From Diplodia intermedia (taxonomy: Eukaryota; Ascomycota; Dothideomycetes; Botryosphaeriales; Botryosphaeriaceae): 64,000 nt of DNA. The stretch lies in assembly GCA_021495925.1 (NCBI GenBank), contig JAKEKT010000130.1, positions 1-64,000 on the forward strand. Reading direction: 5' to 3'. Positions 42,801-57,800 of the stretch are shown in pieces. A program made the position numbers and the translations under genes. Below the pieces are notes generated by a model. That model was not told the DNA's origin and did not search any database. It saw only the letters and a list, made by a program, of their open reading frames with translations. Position 1 is the first letter of the stretch. The number at the start of each line of letters is the position of its first letter.

Positions 42801-45800
42801 CGAACCCACCTGCGAATCGTTTTGCGGCGTTCAAGCAGAAATTCCAAAAGCCACGGCAGCCCATTGCAGAGCGGAGAGGCCGTGCAGTGTCCACCGACAG
42901 TATTCCATCGTTTTATTCTCCGACGCCGCCTCAGCTGGAAGACCTGCCTGAGTCTCTTAATCCATTCAGAGATCCAATTCCCCTATCATATCACGTCACC
43001 AACCCGGATGCTCCTAGCCTTTCCCCCCAGGTTCAAACACCAAGGTCGGTAATGCTCGGCCGTAATCTCGACGAACAACCAGGCCTCTTGACACCAGGCT
43101 TGGCAAATTGGCGCCAGCCAACTCCACAATTCGATTTTCCAGCAGATAGACAACCGGAAAATCCGTTCCTGGATCCAAGCAAGCGAGATTCCGTTGCACG
43201 GAGAAGCAGTCTGCCTATTCCACCTCTAGCCAGAGTTGCCGCTCATGCCCGCACACAGAGCGGCAATGCAAAGGCTCTATCGCAAGCGCGCTCATCCTGG
43301 TACTCGGAAGACTCGGGATACGTTTCACCACACCACCCGTCGGCACACGTTCTGCCTCTTCGACCCCCAAGGAGCGATCCATTCGCAGACAATTATGAGC
43401 TGGCTGTTGATGCGCCTTCGGAGAAAGATTCGGCGAGCATCTACATCCTTCCATCTTCGCGACAAACCAGTGTGGACTCCGGGAGAAGTCCGCTAGGTCC
43501 TATCCCGCTACCAAGTGCCAGAACATCCATCTATCGCTCTCCTTGGCTCACCCCTAGGGACAGTCCAGCAACCTCTTACAACAACCTGAGCGGGCGTAGT
43601 AGCGGAGCCAGCGGAGACGAGAGCAGACGGAGGACAGCGGCGAGCCGCGAAACGCGAGGCAAGAGTGATCCGTTCGACCTTGATCGGCCTGAAGTGCTAG
43701 CCATGACATCAACCTACGATGTGGGGAAAACCCCCGACTTGTCACGGCGTAGCAACGGGTCGGACTGGTGGAAGGAGATTATCGATGAGGGTACTGGAAG
43801 CGGCAGCGACTTCGACCACCCCAGCCACCGCGCCCATGCCTACGGGTGGGCTCGTTGAGTATTTACGCTAATCAGCCGCACCTGGAGGCGGCATATACGG
43901 GAAAGATTACATAACGGCCTGAAGTATACATCATCAATTAGTGTTTTGTGTTAGCATTTGGTATTAGAATCTTGGACCTACTGCATTGAATGCGGGTTGG
44001 GGAAAATGGGAGCATGGCTGCATTTATGCTGCAACGAATCTTCTTTATTGTTTTCTACTCTTTTCTCCTTGAGGCATACACTATCGGTAGGCTTCTGTTT
44101 AGCGCCCTGGGGGTCTTTTGTACGATTTCTTTGAAGGATGGGGTATTACAACAAGCCATTCTGGTAACATATCTAGAGAGAGGAAAGCCGGGCAAAATGT
44201 AGTCAACCGAAGGAAAGCGACGCAGGCATAGCCTCGCAGCATCACGAAAAGATACCACATAACCTCCGCTCCCCGGCTCACAATAGCGGCGGGATTTTCC
44301 ACCATTCCTTCGCTTCCGCGATCACGTATCCTCTTCCATCGATAATCGCTGATGATGATGATGATGATCGAGGCTGCCGATACCTACGAACAACCCCGAC
44401 TGCACGCGCGCCCGTCAGCCACACCAGCATGCCACTACATACACACGGCTTTCTCAGATCAACGGACATCATACACATCAGCCGACCGACACTGTTCTCC
44501 CCCTCCCAGCCCCCCGGCTCCACACACCATCAGCCACTGGGGCTGCGACGGGGGCCGCGACGCGACACAACAGCACCCGTCATGTCATACGCCGTGTGAT
44601 GTAACACCCGTCAGGGCAGGCAGGCATGACGACCATGACGAACATTCGCCAGCCAGCCGATCCAAGCGTTCGCACCGCGCCGCACCGCATCCGCCCCCCA
44701 CCCCTTGTCGCCGGGAGGGAGCGAGGGGGGGTTATCATGATCGGCGGCCTATAAGACTGGAGGGTGGGGCTATAGCACGGCACGGCGGCGTGCGTAGGTA
44801 CGTGCGAGAACCGAACCACCACCAGCCTGGCCCGGGGGAGCGGGGCGGGGCGGGGCGTTGCAATGCAGGATGGTGTAAACGAGATGATGGTTTGGATTTT
44901 TTTGATTTGGTCCCGCACCACGCCACGATGAGGGAGAGGGGAGGGGAGGGGAGGGGGGGAGGAGGAGGAGGAGGAGGAGCAATGTTGATCGCTCCGTGTT
45001 ATTGTTGTTTTATGCTGGCTGCGCGCCACCGCGCGCCCTGCGAATGGATGTATGTACATGCGTACGGCCGTCTCTTTTTTTTTGCGGCTGCCTTTTCGTC
45101 GATCGCCGGTGGGCCCGCTGTGGTGGGTTGGGCTCGCGTCGTGCGTGCGGCGTCGCGGGTTGTCGACGTCGTGTCTGGATAGGGGATGATGAGCGCGCGA
45201 GACGGGGTGGGATGGGATGGGCGGTGATGATGTGATAAGGTTAAATAGAAGCTCTTCTGTGTCAGCCTGGTGCCGGAGGCGTGGGGAGGGGGTGTTCGGG
45301 TTCGGGTGGTGTGGTGGGCGAGCGGGGGGCTCGTATCGGGTGAGATTGGGGCTGGTGGGGTTTGGGAAGGGATCGCTCGTTGGGTGATGGTGCCTGTGGT
45401 GGGTGTGTATATGTGCGGGAAATGGAGTTTCTTCTGCTCTGCGATGGGCAGGTTGATAAGGGCCGAAGCTTGCGTCATCGGAGAGGGTTTCTTCATAGGG
45501 CGATTGGTGTGAACTTTTCTTTGATGCGTAGATTTAGACAATGTTCGTGCAATTTTTTTAGCACTAGTGCCTTGGTGCTTAACGTAGGGAATATCCCTAA
45601 AGTTGAATTAATATTTGTTCTGCCTACTAACATATACCAATGGCTTTTATGCCTCCGCAAAAGGTTGTCTGCCCCTGAAAATAATCTGGAAAGAGTGTCG
45701 AAGTGTCTAGTAGCTCTGCTTGGATAGCTTAATAAGATAACAAGAAGAATTTCAAATTAGAATTACGTCTGCTACCTAAAATCACGTAATCAAGTACTTT

Positions 45801-48800
45801 ATTAGCTATAGGAGTACAGCAGCGGACCGGATGTGGCGACGGCATATAGCGCGACGCGGACGTTTGGGCCTGGGGTTTCGTTTGGCGATTTGGTTGGTAC
45901 GGCGGGGAGGGATATATTGTATACGTCGCCGGTGGCTACGGAGGTGAGGACGACGGCTTGAGAGACATTGACGGGGAGGGCAGAGGTTCTTCGTCGATCG
46001 TCTTTCCCTGACTTTTACGGCTGCACTGAAGATTGGCTATCGTTGTTTACTGCCGGTTTACTTGCTTTTTTAACACCAGTTACACCACATTTCGTATTCT
46101 GCAGCTCTTTCCCATTCATACTACCGCTGCATGATGCTCCTTCAATTTCTAAGCATGACCTTACTTATATAGGCGTGGCAAATGAAGCCCGCTCCTGAAC
46201 GGACAGGAGGTCTTCACGACGAAGTTGGTGATTATCTCGAAAGATTTGGAGAGGGCATTACACGGCTCTATTTTGTGCTCGGAACTCGTGGATGGGAAGC
46301 TCCTTGGAACAGAAAGTCCATTGGAAGGAGTTTCTCACGGACAGAACGACTGCTTGCGAAAGCTTGGACGGCCATGGTGATCGCGCATGAATCATACGTC
46401 ATGACGCAGCTACCTAACTCTAACAGCGCTGCATACGAACGGGACGGACTGGATGAGCCTAGAATGGGGAGTTTGCTTGATGAAGACAAAAGCCTCAAGA
46501 GGTGCCATCTACATGTTCCACCTCCGGAGCCCGACTTGGACATTATCCGAGATCCCTCTCACGCCAGTCTCTGGTTGACCGCACAAAATGCAGTTCGCGC
46601 TATGACGCTTCCAGTGGGGTTTGTTACGCCCGCTGAGAGGGCTGAAAAGGCTTTGATAGCCTTGGCAGAAGGGATCATTGACTTCGACGACGGTGAAGTT
46701 GCTTTGTTTCCGAAAGGCCACTTTCATGCAGCAAGGATCTTGCTGTCCCTACTCGTTCCCATAGTTCCGTCTTTTGCCGAAGAAGCTTGGGTAGTTCTAC
46801 TTGAAGGGCCTTCTGCATCGGAATACCGTCCATACGGTGTTTAGGCCTTGACCTCGGGACGGCAACGAGAAAACGAGGCCACGGACGAGATGCCCGACGA
46901 ATTCCTCCATGATCTGCCAAAGAGGAGCAGACCCAAGACTCTTTATTCCGTTTTTGATCAGCCATTTCCTCTTCGGCTCTCGGATGGCGAAATGCAACGA
47001 TTGCGTCGGAAAACAAGGGAATGAAGGTTCCCCGATAAGTAGTCGGTGTCTTTCTTGGGCAATGTCGTCAGCCACTGCTGTTTCAGCACTTTCTCTTCAC
47101 AACCTCGAGACTTGAACGACTATATCTACGAAACATATATAGTTTAATCCCAGGAGTATTTCAAAGCGTTCGTCCGTAATAGTGTTGGAATGCACACACA
47201 TGCTCGCGTATTCCACGTGATGTTGGGTATCGGAAACGATTCCGCCTTTGGCCTCGCTCCACTCAACCCCCATTAAAGGCACAGCGCGAACCACAACTGC
47301 TCCCGTCCACACTGATTTCCCGGTCTTCAGTTCAACCAATCGCAATAGGACGGCGGTAGTGCTCCCGTGAGACGCCATGGCATCGGAATATCGACCTCTT
47401 CGGCCCGCACCGCCTCCCGCCACCCGGGGCCGGTACGACCTGGACCATTCGACCCGGACCCGCAAAACCCGCCACAAGCTGATCAACGCCGCGTGCGACG
47501 CCTGCAGGAAGAGAAAGACCAAGGTAACGTGAGTTCGCGACAGAGGCAGCCCCTTCACGCAATCTGATGGCAGAGCGTCTCGAACAGTGCGACGGAGAAC
47601 GGCCGGTGTGCGACCAGTGCCGGGCGCGCAGCAGCGAGTGTGCCTTTGAGACCAAGGACACGGAGCAGACGCGCTCGCAGGCCACCAAGCTGCGGATGGA
47701 CCAGCTGGCGGCCGACTTGAACGATGCGACGCGCATCCTCAACCACTTGAGGCTGGCGTCCGATGGACAGGTCGCGCACGTCCTCGCTCGCCTGAGGGCG
47801 AATGAGCCGTTCGCTTTGATTGCCGCCTCCACCGACCCCGGTTGTGACACAGCCGCTTCTTCGCGGACCTGCCACGCCGCAGAACAACACTCCCTGGAAA
47901 TTATACCCAGCAGCTCCGACACGTATCCACGTGCGAGCGGCTGCAATACGTAGCTCTTAGCCCTCGTTAATAACACTACCCAGCTCGGTTTGGATGTTGG
48001 AAACGGTCCAGTTCAGTGCCTTCCTGCAATACCAGATTTGGAGATTTAGCACAGTCATGTACAAAGATCAATACAAACAAATCATGCTCGGTATGCGGCG
48101 AAGTCTGGAGCGGCCTCGGTTTCCTCTAAGCCCAAGAGTACGTCACCTTCAACAACAGCATTGGCATTGCTTATCCCCAGCGAAGTGAAGGGAGGAGCGC
48201 CGTCGCCGCTCGAGCGGAGGGCCGAAGGTCCGTAGGTCCGTAGCGACGCGGCAGGTGCGCCGACCGTAGCGTAGCTGGGGATTACGTTTGAGATTGGGGT
48301 CATCGGTAGAATCTAGGGAGCGCTTCTCGCTCCTATTGGCCGCATGAATGAGAGGTCAGGTGCCTTGGCGTTTACGCGTCGACGCGTTCGCGTACCTTCC
48401 ATCCTACTCTTCGGCGACGAGCACTAGCGGTGGCAAATACTAGCAGCAGCGGCGGCGAGCGAATTTCACCACCAGCGGCGACGGCGAGCGAATTTCACCA
48501 CCAGCGGCGGCGAGCGAGCGAATACCAGCAGCAGCGGGCGAACACCACCACCAGCGGCGGCCGCGAGCGAACACTATATCCCTTCGCCGTTCTTCCAGGG
48601 TAGTGCCTCCCCTGGCCAAGTCATGACTATTCCGTGTTTGGGATGCTCCGACCCAAGCGAGGCGCAATGACCTGAGAAACAATCGGCGAGCAAGTGGTGT
48701 AGCCTCTCCGGGTAAGATTCTGGAAACCGGGTCCGCGGTACCTGCATGGCCCTGGCTCTCGGACTTTAAGCCGCTGTCAAACGGGCAGAAACGCATCCAA

Positions 48801-51800
48801 TTGCCTGCTGTTCTTCTGTTCTACGGCGCGTGATTGATTCTTTGGTGGAAAAATGCAAGTGAAGGCTGGGGTGCCCCGCATTCACGGGCCTCCGCTATGC
48901 TGGATTAAGCTGCGCTTCTCCGCAGTGCTAACGAACCTCCAAATCTCCGCGACTCTCGGCCCCATCTGTGCCGTCGCTTAGAAGCGACTCCTCTGCTCTC
49001 CGCTCAGCCAAGCCATCAACCCACCATGACGGCTGACGTCAAGACCAGGATCGTTACGACTATCTGCCGACGACACTTTAACCGACGGAGAGTGGCAGCT
49101 CTCGGCAGCCCGTATAAATGATGCCGCCTCTGCTGTGCGCGAGTTCCGGCTCAGAGACAGCGGTCGAGCAATGGTCTCCTCGAAGTCCACCATGTTGCGC
49201 CTGCAGCACTTGCTCTCCCTGAGCGCTGCTCTGCTGCCCCTCGTCTCGCATATGCCGGCCGCGGCGGCGCAGGAATGGCCCGTCCAAGACAGCGGCTACA
49301 CGGACGCGGTGCAGTATGACCACTACAGCTTCATCGTCAACGGCAAGCGCGTCTACCTGTTCGGCGGCGAGATGCACCCGTTCCGGCTGCCGGTGCCCGA
49401 GCTGTGGCAGGACATTGTGCAGAAGACCAAGGCGCTGGGCTTCAACACCTTTTCCTTCTACACCAACTGGTTCTTCCACAACCCGCACCCCAACCAGACC
49501 GATTTTGAGCACGCCGCCCACGACATCAGCCGGCTGCTCGAGTACGCCAAGGAGGCCGGCCTGTTCGTCGCCGTGCGCCCCGGCCCCTACGTCAACGCCG
49601 AGCTGAACGCCGGCGGTTTCCCGCTGTGGCTCACCACCGGCGCCTACGGCGAGCTGCGCGACGACAATGCCACCTACGAGGCCGCCTGGACCCCGTATCA
49701 GGACGGCATCGCCAAGATTGTGGCCCCCTACCAGATCCACAAGAACGGCACCGTCATCAGCTACCAGCTCGAGAACGAGTACGGCGAGCAGTGGCTCGAC
49801 TCGGCCAACAAGACGCCCAACGAGCCCGCCGTCAGGTACATGGAGCAGTTGAATGCGAATGCTCGCCGGAACGGAATCGAGGTGCCTACCACGCACAACA
49901 GCCCCAACCTGCAGGATTTCTCGTGGTCGAAGGACCAAGACACCGTGGGCGCCGGTGGCAATGTGGACGTCCTGGGCCTGGACAACTACGTGAGTCTCGG
50001 CCTGCGCCGACCTCCCGAACGCGAAACTAACATGCGCGCAGCCTCTTTGCTGGTCTTGTGATCAGTCGGAATGTACCGGCGTCTCCAACGACTACAACCT
50101 CGTCGAGTACTACAGCTGGTTCCAGAACAACACGCCGAACCAGCCGTCCCTGATGCCCGAGTTCCAGGGCGGCCGCTACAACCCGCTCGACGGCGACGCG
50201 GGCCAGTGCCTGGAGCCCATGGGACCCGAGTTCCGCAACCTGTTCTACCGCCACAACATCGACCAGAAGGTGACGGCCCAGATCCTCTACACGCTCTTCG
50301 GCGGCACCAACTGGGGCTGGATGGCCGCTCCGTTCATCGGCACCAGCTACGACTACGCCGCCCCCATCGCTGAAGACCGCAGCTTGAGGGACAGCTGGTA
50401 CGAGACAAAGAGCTTGGCCTTGTTCACCAGGGTTGCCGAGGACCTCCGCGAGGTCGACCGTGTCGGCAACAGCACCGCCTACACCACCAACGAGGAGGTC
50501 ATCGCGACCGAGCTGCGCAACAAGGCTACCGGAGGCGCTTTCTACATTGCCCGTCACGCCGACTCGGTGACCGGCAAGCCCGTATCTTTCAAGCTGCACG
50601 TCGATACTTCGATCGGCAGCCTGACCATCCCGCAGAAGGCCGGCGAGATGGAGCTCAACGCGCGCGAGGCCAAGATCGTCCCTACCGACTTCCGCTTCTC
50701 GGGCCAGAAGCTGCTCTACTCCACCGCCGAGGTCTTCACCTACGTCGAGCTGGACGGCAAGCCCACGGTCGCGCTGTGGGTGCCGGGCGGCGAGGGCGGC
50801 GAGTTCCTGCTCGCGGGCACCGCCAACGTCTCGGCGACGGCCGTCCCCAGCGACGGCGTCGCCTTCCACCAGAGCGAGCACGGCTTGCTCGTCAGCTTCG
50901 CCAACCAAACGGGCACCACCGTCGTCGACACGGCCAAGGCCCGCTTCGTGCTCCTGGACCGCGCCGACGCGTGGAAGACGTTCGCGCCGGTGCTCACGGC
51001 CGACCCGCACGCCCCCGTCAACGAAACCGTCCTCGTGCAAGGCCCGCACCTCGTCCGCACCGCACGCATCGAGGGCGACACGCTCGTCCTGACCGGCGAC
51101 ACCAGCGCCGACACGACGCTCGACATCTTCGCTCCGGCCTCAGTCAAGACCATCACCTGGAACGGCGAAACCCTCTCCACGACCCCCACCGCCCACGGCA
51201 GCCTCTCAGCCGCCATCTCCGGACCCGCCCCCTTCGCCCTCCCGCCTCTCTCCAATCTGACGTGGACCTCGGCCTCCTCCCTCCCGGAGATCCGGAGCAA
51301 CTACACCCTCTCCCCCGCCACGTGGAAAGCCGCGACCGCCAACACCACCCCCTCGCAATACACCGCCAACGCCACAACGCCCTACCTCTACATCGACGCC
51401 CTCGGCTTCCACGTCGGCCACCACCTCTACCGCGCCACCTTCCCCTCCACCACCGCGACGCCACCAACCGGCGTCTACCTCGCCCTGCAAGGCGGCACCG
51501 GCTTCGCGTGGAGCGCCTACCTCAACGGGCACTTCCTGCACGCCGAGCGCGGCTCGCCCGACCTGGAAGCCACAAACGCCACCATCACCTTCCCATCCAA
51601 TTACACCGCCGGCGCGGGCACCGACAACGTCCTCGTCGTCCTGATGGACAACTCGGGCCACGAGCAGCGCGCCGAGGCGCTCGAGATCCGCGGCATCGTC
51701 AACGCGACGCTGCTGGGGGGCGACTTCTCCTCCTGGCACGTCGCCGGCACCGCGGGCGCGGCCGACGCCCGCACCCTCGACCCCGTCCGCGGCGCGTACA

Positions 51801-54800
51801 ACGAGGGCGGCCTGCACGGCGAGCGCGCGGGCTGGCACCTGCCAGGTTTCGACGACGGCGCGTGGACGGTTGGGAATGGTCCGGCGGCGGGGTTCGCCGG
51901 CGCGGACGTCGTGTTCTACCGCGCCAAGGTGCCGCTGCACGTGCCGGCCGGCCTCGACGTCGCCGTGCACTTCACCATGGGCGTGCCGGAGGGACAAGAG
52001 GCGGCGGACGTGCGCGCGTTGTTGTTCGTGAACGGGTACCAGTTCGGGCGGTACCGGCCCGGCGTCAGCACGGCGACGGACTTCCCCGTGCCGCCCGGCG
52101 TGTTGCATTTTGGGGGCGTGAACGAGGTGGTCGTCGCGGTGTGGGCGCTGGGAGAGGAGGGGGCGCGGGTCGACGTCGGGTGGGAGGCGCAGGGCGTCGT
52201 GAGGAGCGGGTTGGATGTCGTCGGGTTCGACGGGGCGTATCTAAGGCCCCGGTGGAGCGAGGAGAGGCTAGAGTATATATAGATATAATATGTACTGTTA
52301 ATAGATCGGCGAGGCGAAATCTATTAATGGGGCCTCTTTCACAGAAAGACGACCTCAGGGAGTCGGGAAAGCAAGGCCTCCTCGAAGAAGCGCGCGTCTC
52401 CAGCGACTCCACACGGCTCAAACAGCACAAGACTCGCTCATCGCGCAGGAAAACGAGGGTCTAGGCACCCAGGTAAAGTCTGATAACGGCGGCGGGTGCA
52501 TGACGCGATATCGCAGCTCTGATTCGTTGGCTAGCTGGAAAAGCTGGAAGAGATGGTACGGCTGGACAAAGCACGGACATGCATGAAGAAGATTAGCGCT
52601 TCCGGATCCACAAGGCCCAAATAATCAACCGCCTTCGCTAGATGTTCCCCCTTTAGAAGCATGTGGGAAAGCCTGCACAATCCCGGCGTGAGAAATGGCA
52701 CTTCAAGGTGCTTCTGAGACATATCAGGTCGGCGAAGCGAAAGGTCACCATTCCACATGTCTGCCGGGTGCTGACTCGCAAGGCGATTCGCCTCCACATA
52801 GGTCTTTGAACTCAGTTTGGAAGGTGTGCTCCGTTCAGCTGCGTTGCCAACGATCTCGCCGCAATGCATCTCAGACACAATGCTGTGATCAATTTTATAC
52901 CTTACACAACAAGAACAAAGCCGTGAGAGTAAAACATCACTTACCCCGAGCTATTTCATACTGTGAACATTCCCCTACGAGTTTACCGCGACTTATGCGT
53001 GTTTCAAGTCGCAGGTCAGCGATAAAAGCGACACCAATCCGTTGCCATCGTAATGTTGAACATGCACCCACGAGATAAAGGGTGGAGAGCGCACTCTTCT
53101 CTTGTTCCGCGATCGCTCGCGTCTGACCGTCGTCAAAATCAGGTTTACGGCGCTGTACAAGAAGCATTGGTTTTTACCGATCGCGGCCACGACATAATTA
53201 TGCGTTAGTCGCGTCAGCCCGGGTGTCAGGTGGTAATTGATTGGTGTATGGACAACTGCGGCGATGTGCCTCCTTACGCGAGGCGCGCGGGCCACACGCC
53301 TCATCGGCCCTCCCCGCTTTGCCTGCGCTTCCGCACATCCCACGCTTTCACGCGTAACGTCAGCTCCTGTCCCTAACATGAGCAAGAAAAAATCCTGGAA
53401 AAAAGGCGCCGTAGGGTTCGATGACTTCCAGTGGTCCGAGTTCCTTGTATGTATCCCACAGGACCTCTCTATCCGCTCTGCTAAGGAGGATTCAGCGCAT
53501 CACCAAGGCTGAGGGGGAAAGTCTCATGGCTTTCCACCCGAACTACTGGGGCGGAACTCCATCTGAAGAAATCAAAAATTTCCACGACCTCCCGCTGCCG
53601 GTTAAGCAGAGCTTCTGGAGTACTATTGCCCAAAAATTACTTGAGCAGGGTGCGCCTACAGTCGAACAAAAGGTGGTAGAACGGCGGATGGACGAATGGA
53701 TTCGGAACGTGTTGAGAGGTGCGTGTCAAGCCAACCATATCGGGAGCTTGCTAACTAGCGCAGGAAAAGAAAAAAGGGCAAGGAAGGAGGCTTTAGCACT
53801 TGGCTCTGGCGCTAAGGAGGAAGTGACCCGGGAAATAGGTACTGAGGCGGCGGCCGCGGTTCCTCAACCTGGACTTGCATCGGCAGGATCCAGCTCTGGG
53901 CAGCTGCCTTACGACGCCGTGCGGGATGTCGGGTAGCTCATAGGCGTCGGAAAGGATCTGCCAGCCACCACCAGCAGGGGATCCGCTCCGGTGCGGCGTA
54001 GCTACGAGCCATTGAGATAGGTAACCCTTTTGCACCCCAACCCGGTTTTTATCCCCGTTGGGGAGAGGCAATCCATTGTGCTTGCCGAACGGTTTTTCTA
54101 TATTGAATACAACTTAGCGTGGCACTACTTGGGTATATGTGTATAGATACCGTTTGTTACTGCGACCGGCGTACGAGTTTCCGGATTTTGTTGAGCCGCC
54201 GACAAGTAATCCGTATGGAGATCATCAGGCACAGAACGGGCTAGGTGAGCGATTAGACTTCTTACAAGAACATAGACTTGATACCCTGACTTACTTTCGG
54301 GGGCTTGTTGACGTCCAAGGTCAATCAGACTCTGAGCGACCTCGTTCTCGGGTGAAGCTGGGGACTTATTCCTAGAAGTAGTTGTTACGTTTAGTGCTTA
54401 CCGCCGTCGCCGCTGCTCATAGTGCTCGCCGCCGTTGCTGCTGGTGGTGATGCTCGCCGCCGCCGCTGCTGGTGCCGCTCGCCGCTGGGTAGGTACGGCG
54501 GAAAATCGCGTTGCGATGCGAGATCACCTAACTTCTTTTCTAAATAGCTAATCGGAGAGTAGGGTTCATTCACGCCAAGCCTAATATAAGCTTCGAGTTT
54601 TCTCCGGCTCACTACAGCGAACGTAACACCCCAGCTACGCGTCGGCAGGCACGCTAACCACGTCGCCGCCGCTTCGGACCTTCGGCCTCCGCTTCGCTGG
54701 AGGACAAAAGCCCTTTTCTCACAAAAACTGCTTCAACTATTTCCTTCTTCTTTAAAAACCAGACATTGCCTGCAAAGCACCTCAACCGTCACCATGCACA

Positions 54801-57800
54801 GCAACAGCAACGACAACCAACCCACATGCAGCAGCTGTGGTAAGCCGTCACAGAACCTCAAGCGCTGCGCCAAATGCCACTCGGAACAATACTGCAACCG
54901 CGACTGGCAAAAGACTCACTGGAAGACGCACAAAAAAGTCTGCGCCGCCATGGCCGCCGCCGCCGCCGAGGGCGCCACCACGAGCAACAACAACAACAAC
55001 AACAACAACGAGACCACGGGCGCCCCTCCTCCTCCCCCCAAGAACCTCGACACCGCCATCCCCGACCCCTTCACGCGCCTCACCACGCGCACCTGGCTGC
55101 ACGACCGCTCCGAGCGCGACACATACCACCTCCTCATCGACGCCTACCGGCTGCGCATGTCGGACCAATACACCTTCGAGGGCGACGTCGACGACGACTG
55201 CGTGCTCAGCGGACAGGTGGCCAGCAGCATCGACGGCTTCGCGCGCTTCCTGCGGAGGCTGGGCCGCGAGGCGCCGGACCTGCTGCCGGCGTGGTGGAGC
55301 GCCGCGAAAGAAGAGGAATGCAGGCGGGCGGGGATGCGGGAGGGCGTGTGGGAGAGCCTGAGCGCGGCGCCCGAGAAGGCGGATGTGGTCGAGCATTACG
55401 GCGAGGCGAGGATGCCGATGCAGTTGAGGATGTTTGCCGAGGCCGTGTATGGGACCGGGCCGGGCGGCCAGAGTGGGAGGGGGATGATGGAGCTGATGGC
55501 GGGGATGGAGCAGGGAGGGGGAGGGCCCGCTGGGGGAATGCACGCGGAGACGGTTGATGTGAGCGGTCTGCTGGCCGGGATGGGGGCGCGGCGTTGAGTG
55601 GGGGAGACGGCGTTTGACGCTTTCCTCCACGGTGCGAGTCGTGAACCCATCTACTCTTACTCTTCCTAGGTGGGCCTTCGAATGTTCAGACATGACAACC
55701 CCGTGAGAGGCGAGGGGTATTCTTGTCTAGGCCTGGAATACTCGCGAGCAGTAGCTATGGTAATGCTCTCAGGCGAAGAGGTAGTGTCGTCATTTCTCAA
55801 TCTTTAAATCAGCACGAGATGGCTAGTGGCAACGAAGGGCGTCGAGTGCAAGCATGTGGGGAAAGAAAAGGATGGTACGTCAAGATCTACAGCGCAACAA
55901 CGGATCATCTGACGAATCACAAGAGGCCTTAAAGTAGCTCCCAGAAGTTTTAGGTCCCTACTAAAAGTCACGTGGGTGTCCACTCCGGTCGGGCTTCGAA
56001 TACGGAATTGAACTACATCTCAGTGATACAGCACATGACATAAAATGTGAGCCCTCCGAAGTCATGGGTAGCTGAATCTGATATCTGTACGTAAGTACGG
56101 GTTTAAACATGTGCAGATCCATCCAAAAATTGGATATGACTACTGACATGCAATGACTCTTTGAGCAAGATCTTGCACTCGCTGTCGTGGTGGCACCCGG
56201 ACGGGTCAACCCTATTGGTCGCAACCGAGGAGGGCTCATCGCCGGGTAGGACTCACGTTATTAGTTACCCCGCATTCCCCCGGGATGCTACCATCCGATT
56301 GGTACTCAGCCATGAGTCCTCGGAGAAGCAGTGGTGGTTGTACATATAAAGTGTCACGTAGGTTTCTTCACGATTCCCAATTCAAGTCCAGCAAGCCAAG
56401 ATGCACTCACTCCTCGATCTTCCCTCTCCTCCGCCTTTCCATGTACTTTCTCTCGTCGTTCTGGCCCTCGCGATCTACGTCTGTGGCTACGTCATATACC
56501 AGCGCTTTTTCCACCCTCTGGCCGGATACCCAGGGCCTTTCCTGGCCAGCCTTACCGACCTATGGCAAGCCCACCAATTCTATACTCTCAAGCAGCCATA
56601 CCACCTGACCGAGTTGCATGCGAAGTATGGATCGTTTGTGCGCTACGGTCCGGACAAGCTTAGTGTCACCGCGGAAGACGCAGTCTCCACCATCTACCAG
56701 AAAGGCGGGAGGACGATGCCAAAGACCGAGTTCTACGACGCCTATGGAGCAGCGCATCCCAACGTGTTTGGTATGCGGGACGAAGCAGTGAGTCGAAATC
56801 TTCCAGCCTACTACGGTCAGCTAAAATCTCGTACAGGCGCATTCAATCCGCCGACGCCACATGTCTCACAGTTTCTCCATGTCCTACGTCAAGGAGATGG
56901 AGGTGCTCCTGGACGCCAATGTGGAGATACTGAAAGAGAAAATTTCCGGCTTCTGCGACAGGCAAGAAGCCTTCGATCTGAAGAAACTCTTGCACTACTA
57001 CGCCATCGACGTGCTGGGCGAGCTTGCATTCAGCCAGTCCTTCGGTGTGCAAGTTGCAGACGACGAAACGCTTGTTCCCCCGGTCAAAGAACACAGTCTT
57101 CTTGCTGCTGTCACAGGAGCGTGGCCACTGATGACAATGAGGTTGAAGAGATGGCTTCCGATGGTACCCCACGAAGGGCTGCAGCGATTGTTCAGAGGGC
57201 GCGCCGCATGTGCCCAACTGGCTTCGCGATGCGTACAGCAAAGACTCGACGCTCTGAAAGACGGCGACCCCGCAGCCGCCGCCGGACAGAGGAAAGACAT
57301 TCTAACCAACCTGATCCTCGCCACCCACCCAGACACGGGCGAACATCTCACGCAAACCGACCTCGAGACCGAAGCCTTCGGCTTCATGTAAGCCGAACAC
57401 CAGAAAAAGCCCCCTCCTCGAACCCGCCCACAACACTGCTGACGATAAGCCGCGCGCCGCCAACGTCCCAGCATCGCCGGCACCCACACCACCAGCGCCA
57501 CCACCGCCCTCCTCTTCCACCACCTCCTGCACGCGCCCGCCACCCTCTCCAAATGCGTCGCCGAGATCGACGCCAACCTCCCGCCCCTCTCCTCGACCGC
57601 CGCCGCCGCCGCCTCCGCCGCCGCCTACCCCGTCGCCCTCGCCGAGTCCGCCCTCCCCTACCTGCGCCACTGCGTCCGCGAAAACTTCCGCATCACCCCC
57701 GTCTTCACCCTGCCGCTGGCGCGCCGCGTCACCGCCGCCGAAGGCGTCGTGATCGCGGGCAGACACGTTCCGCAGGGAGTAAGTAACGCCACGCGCATCA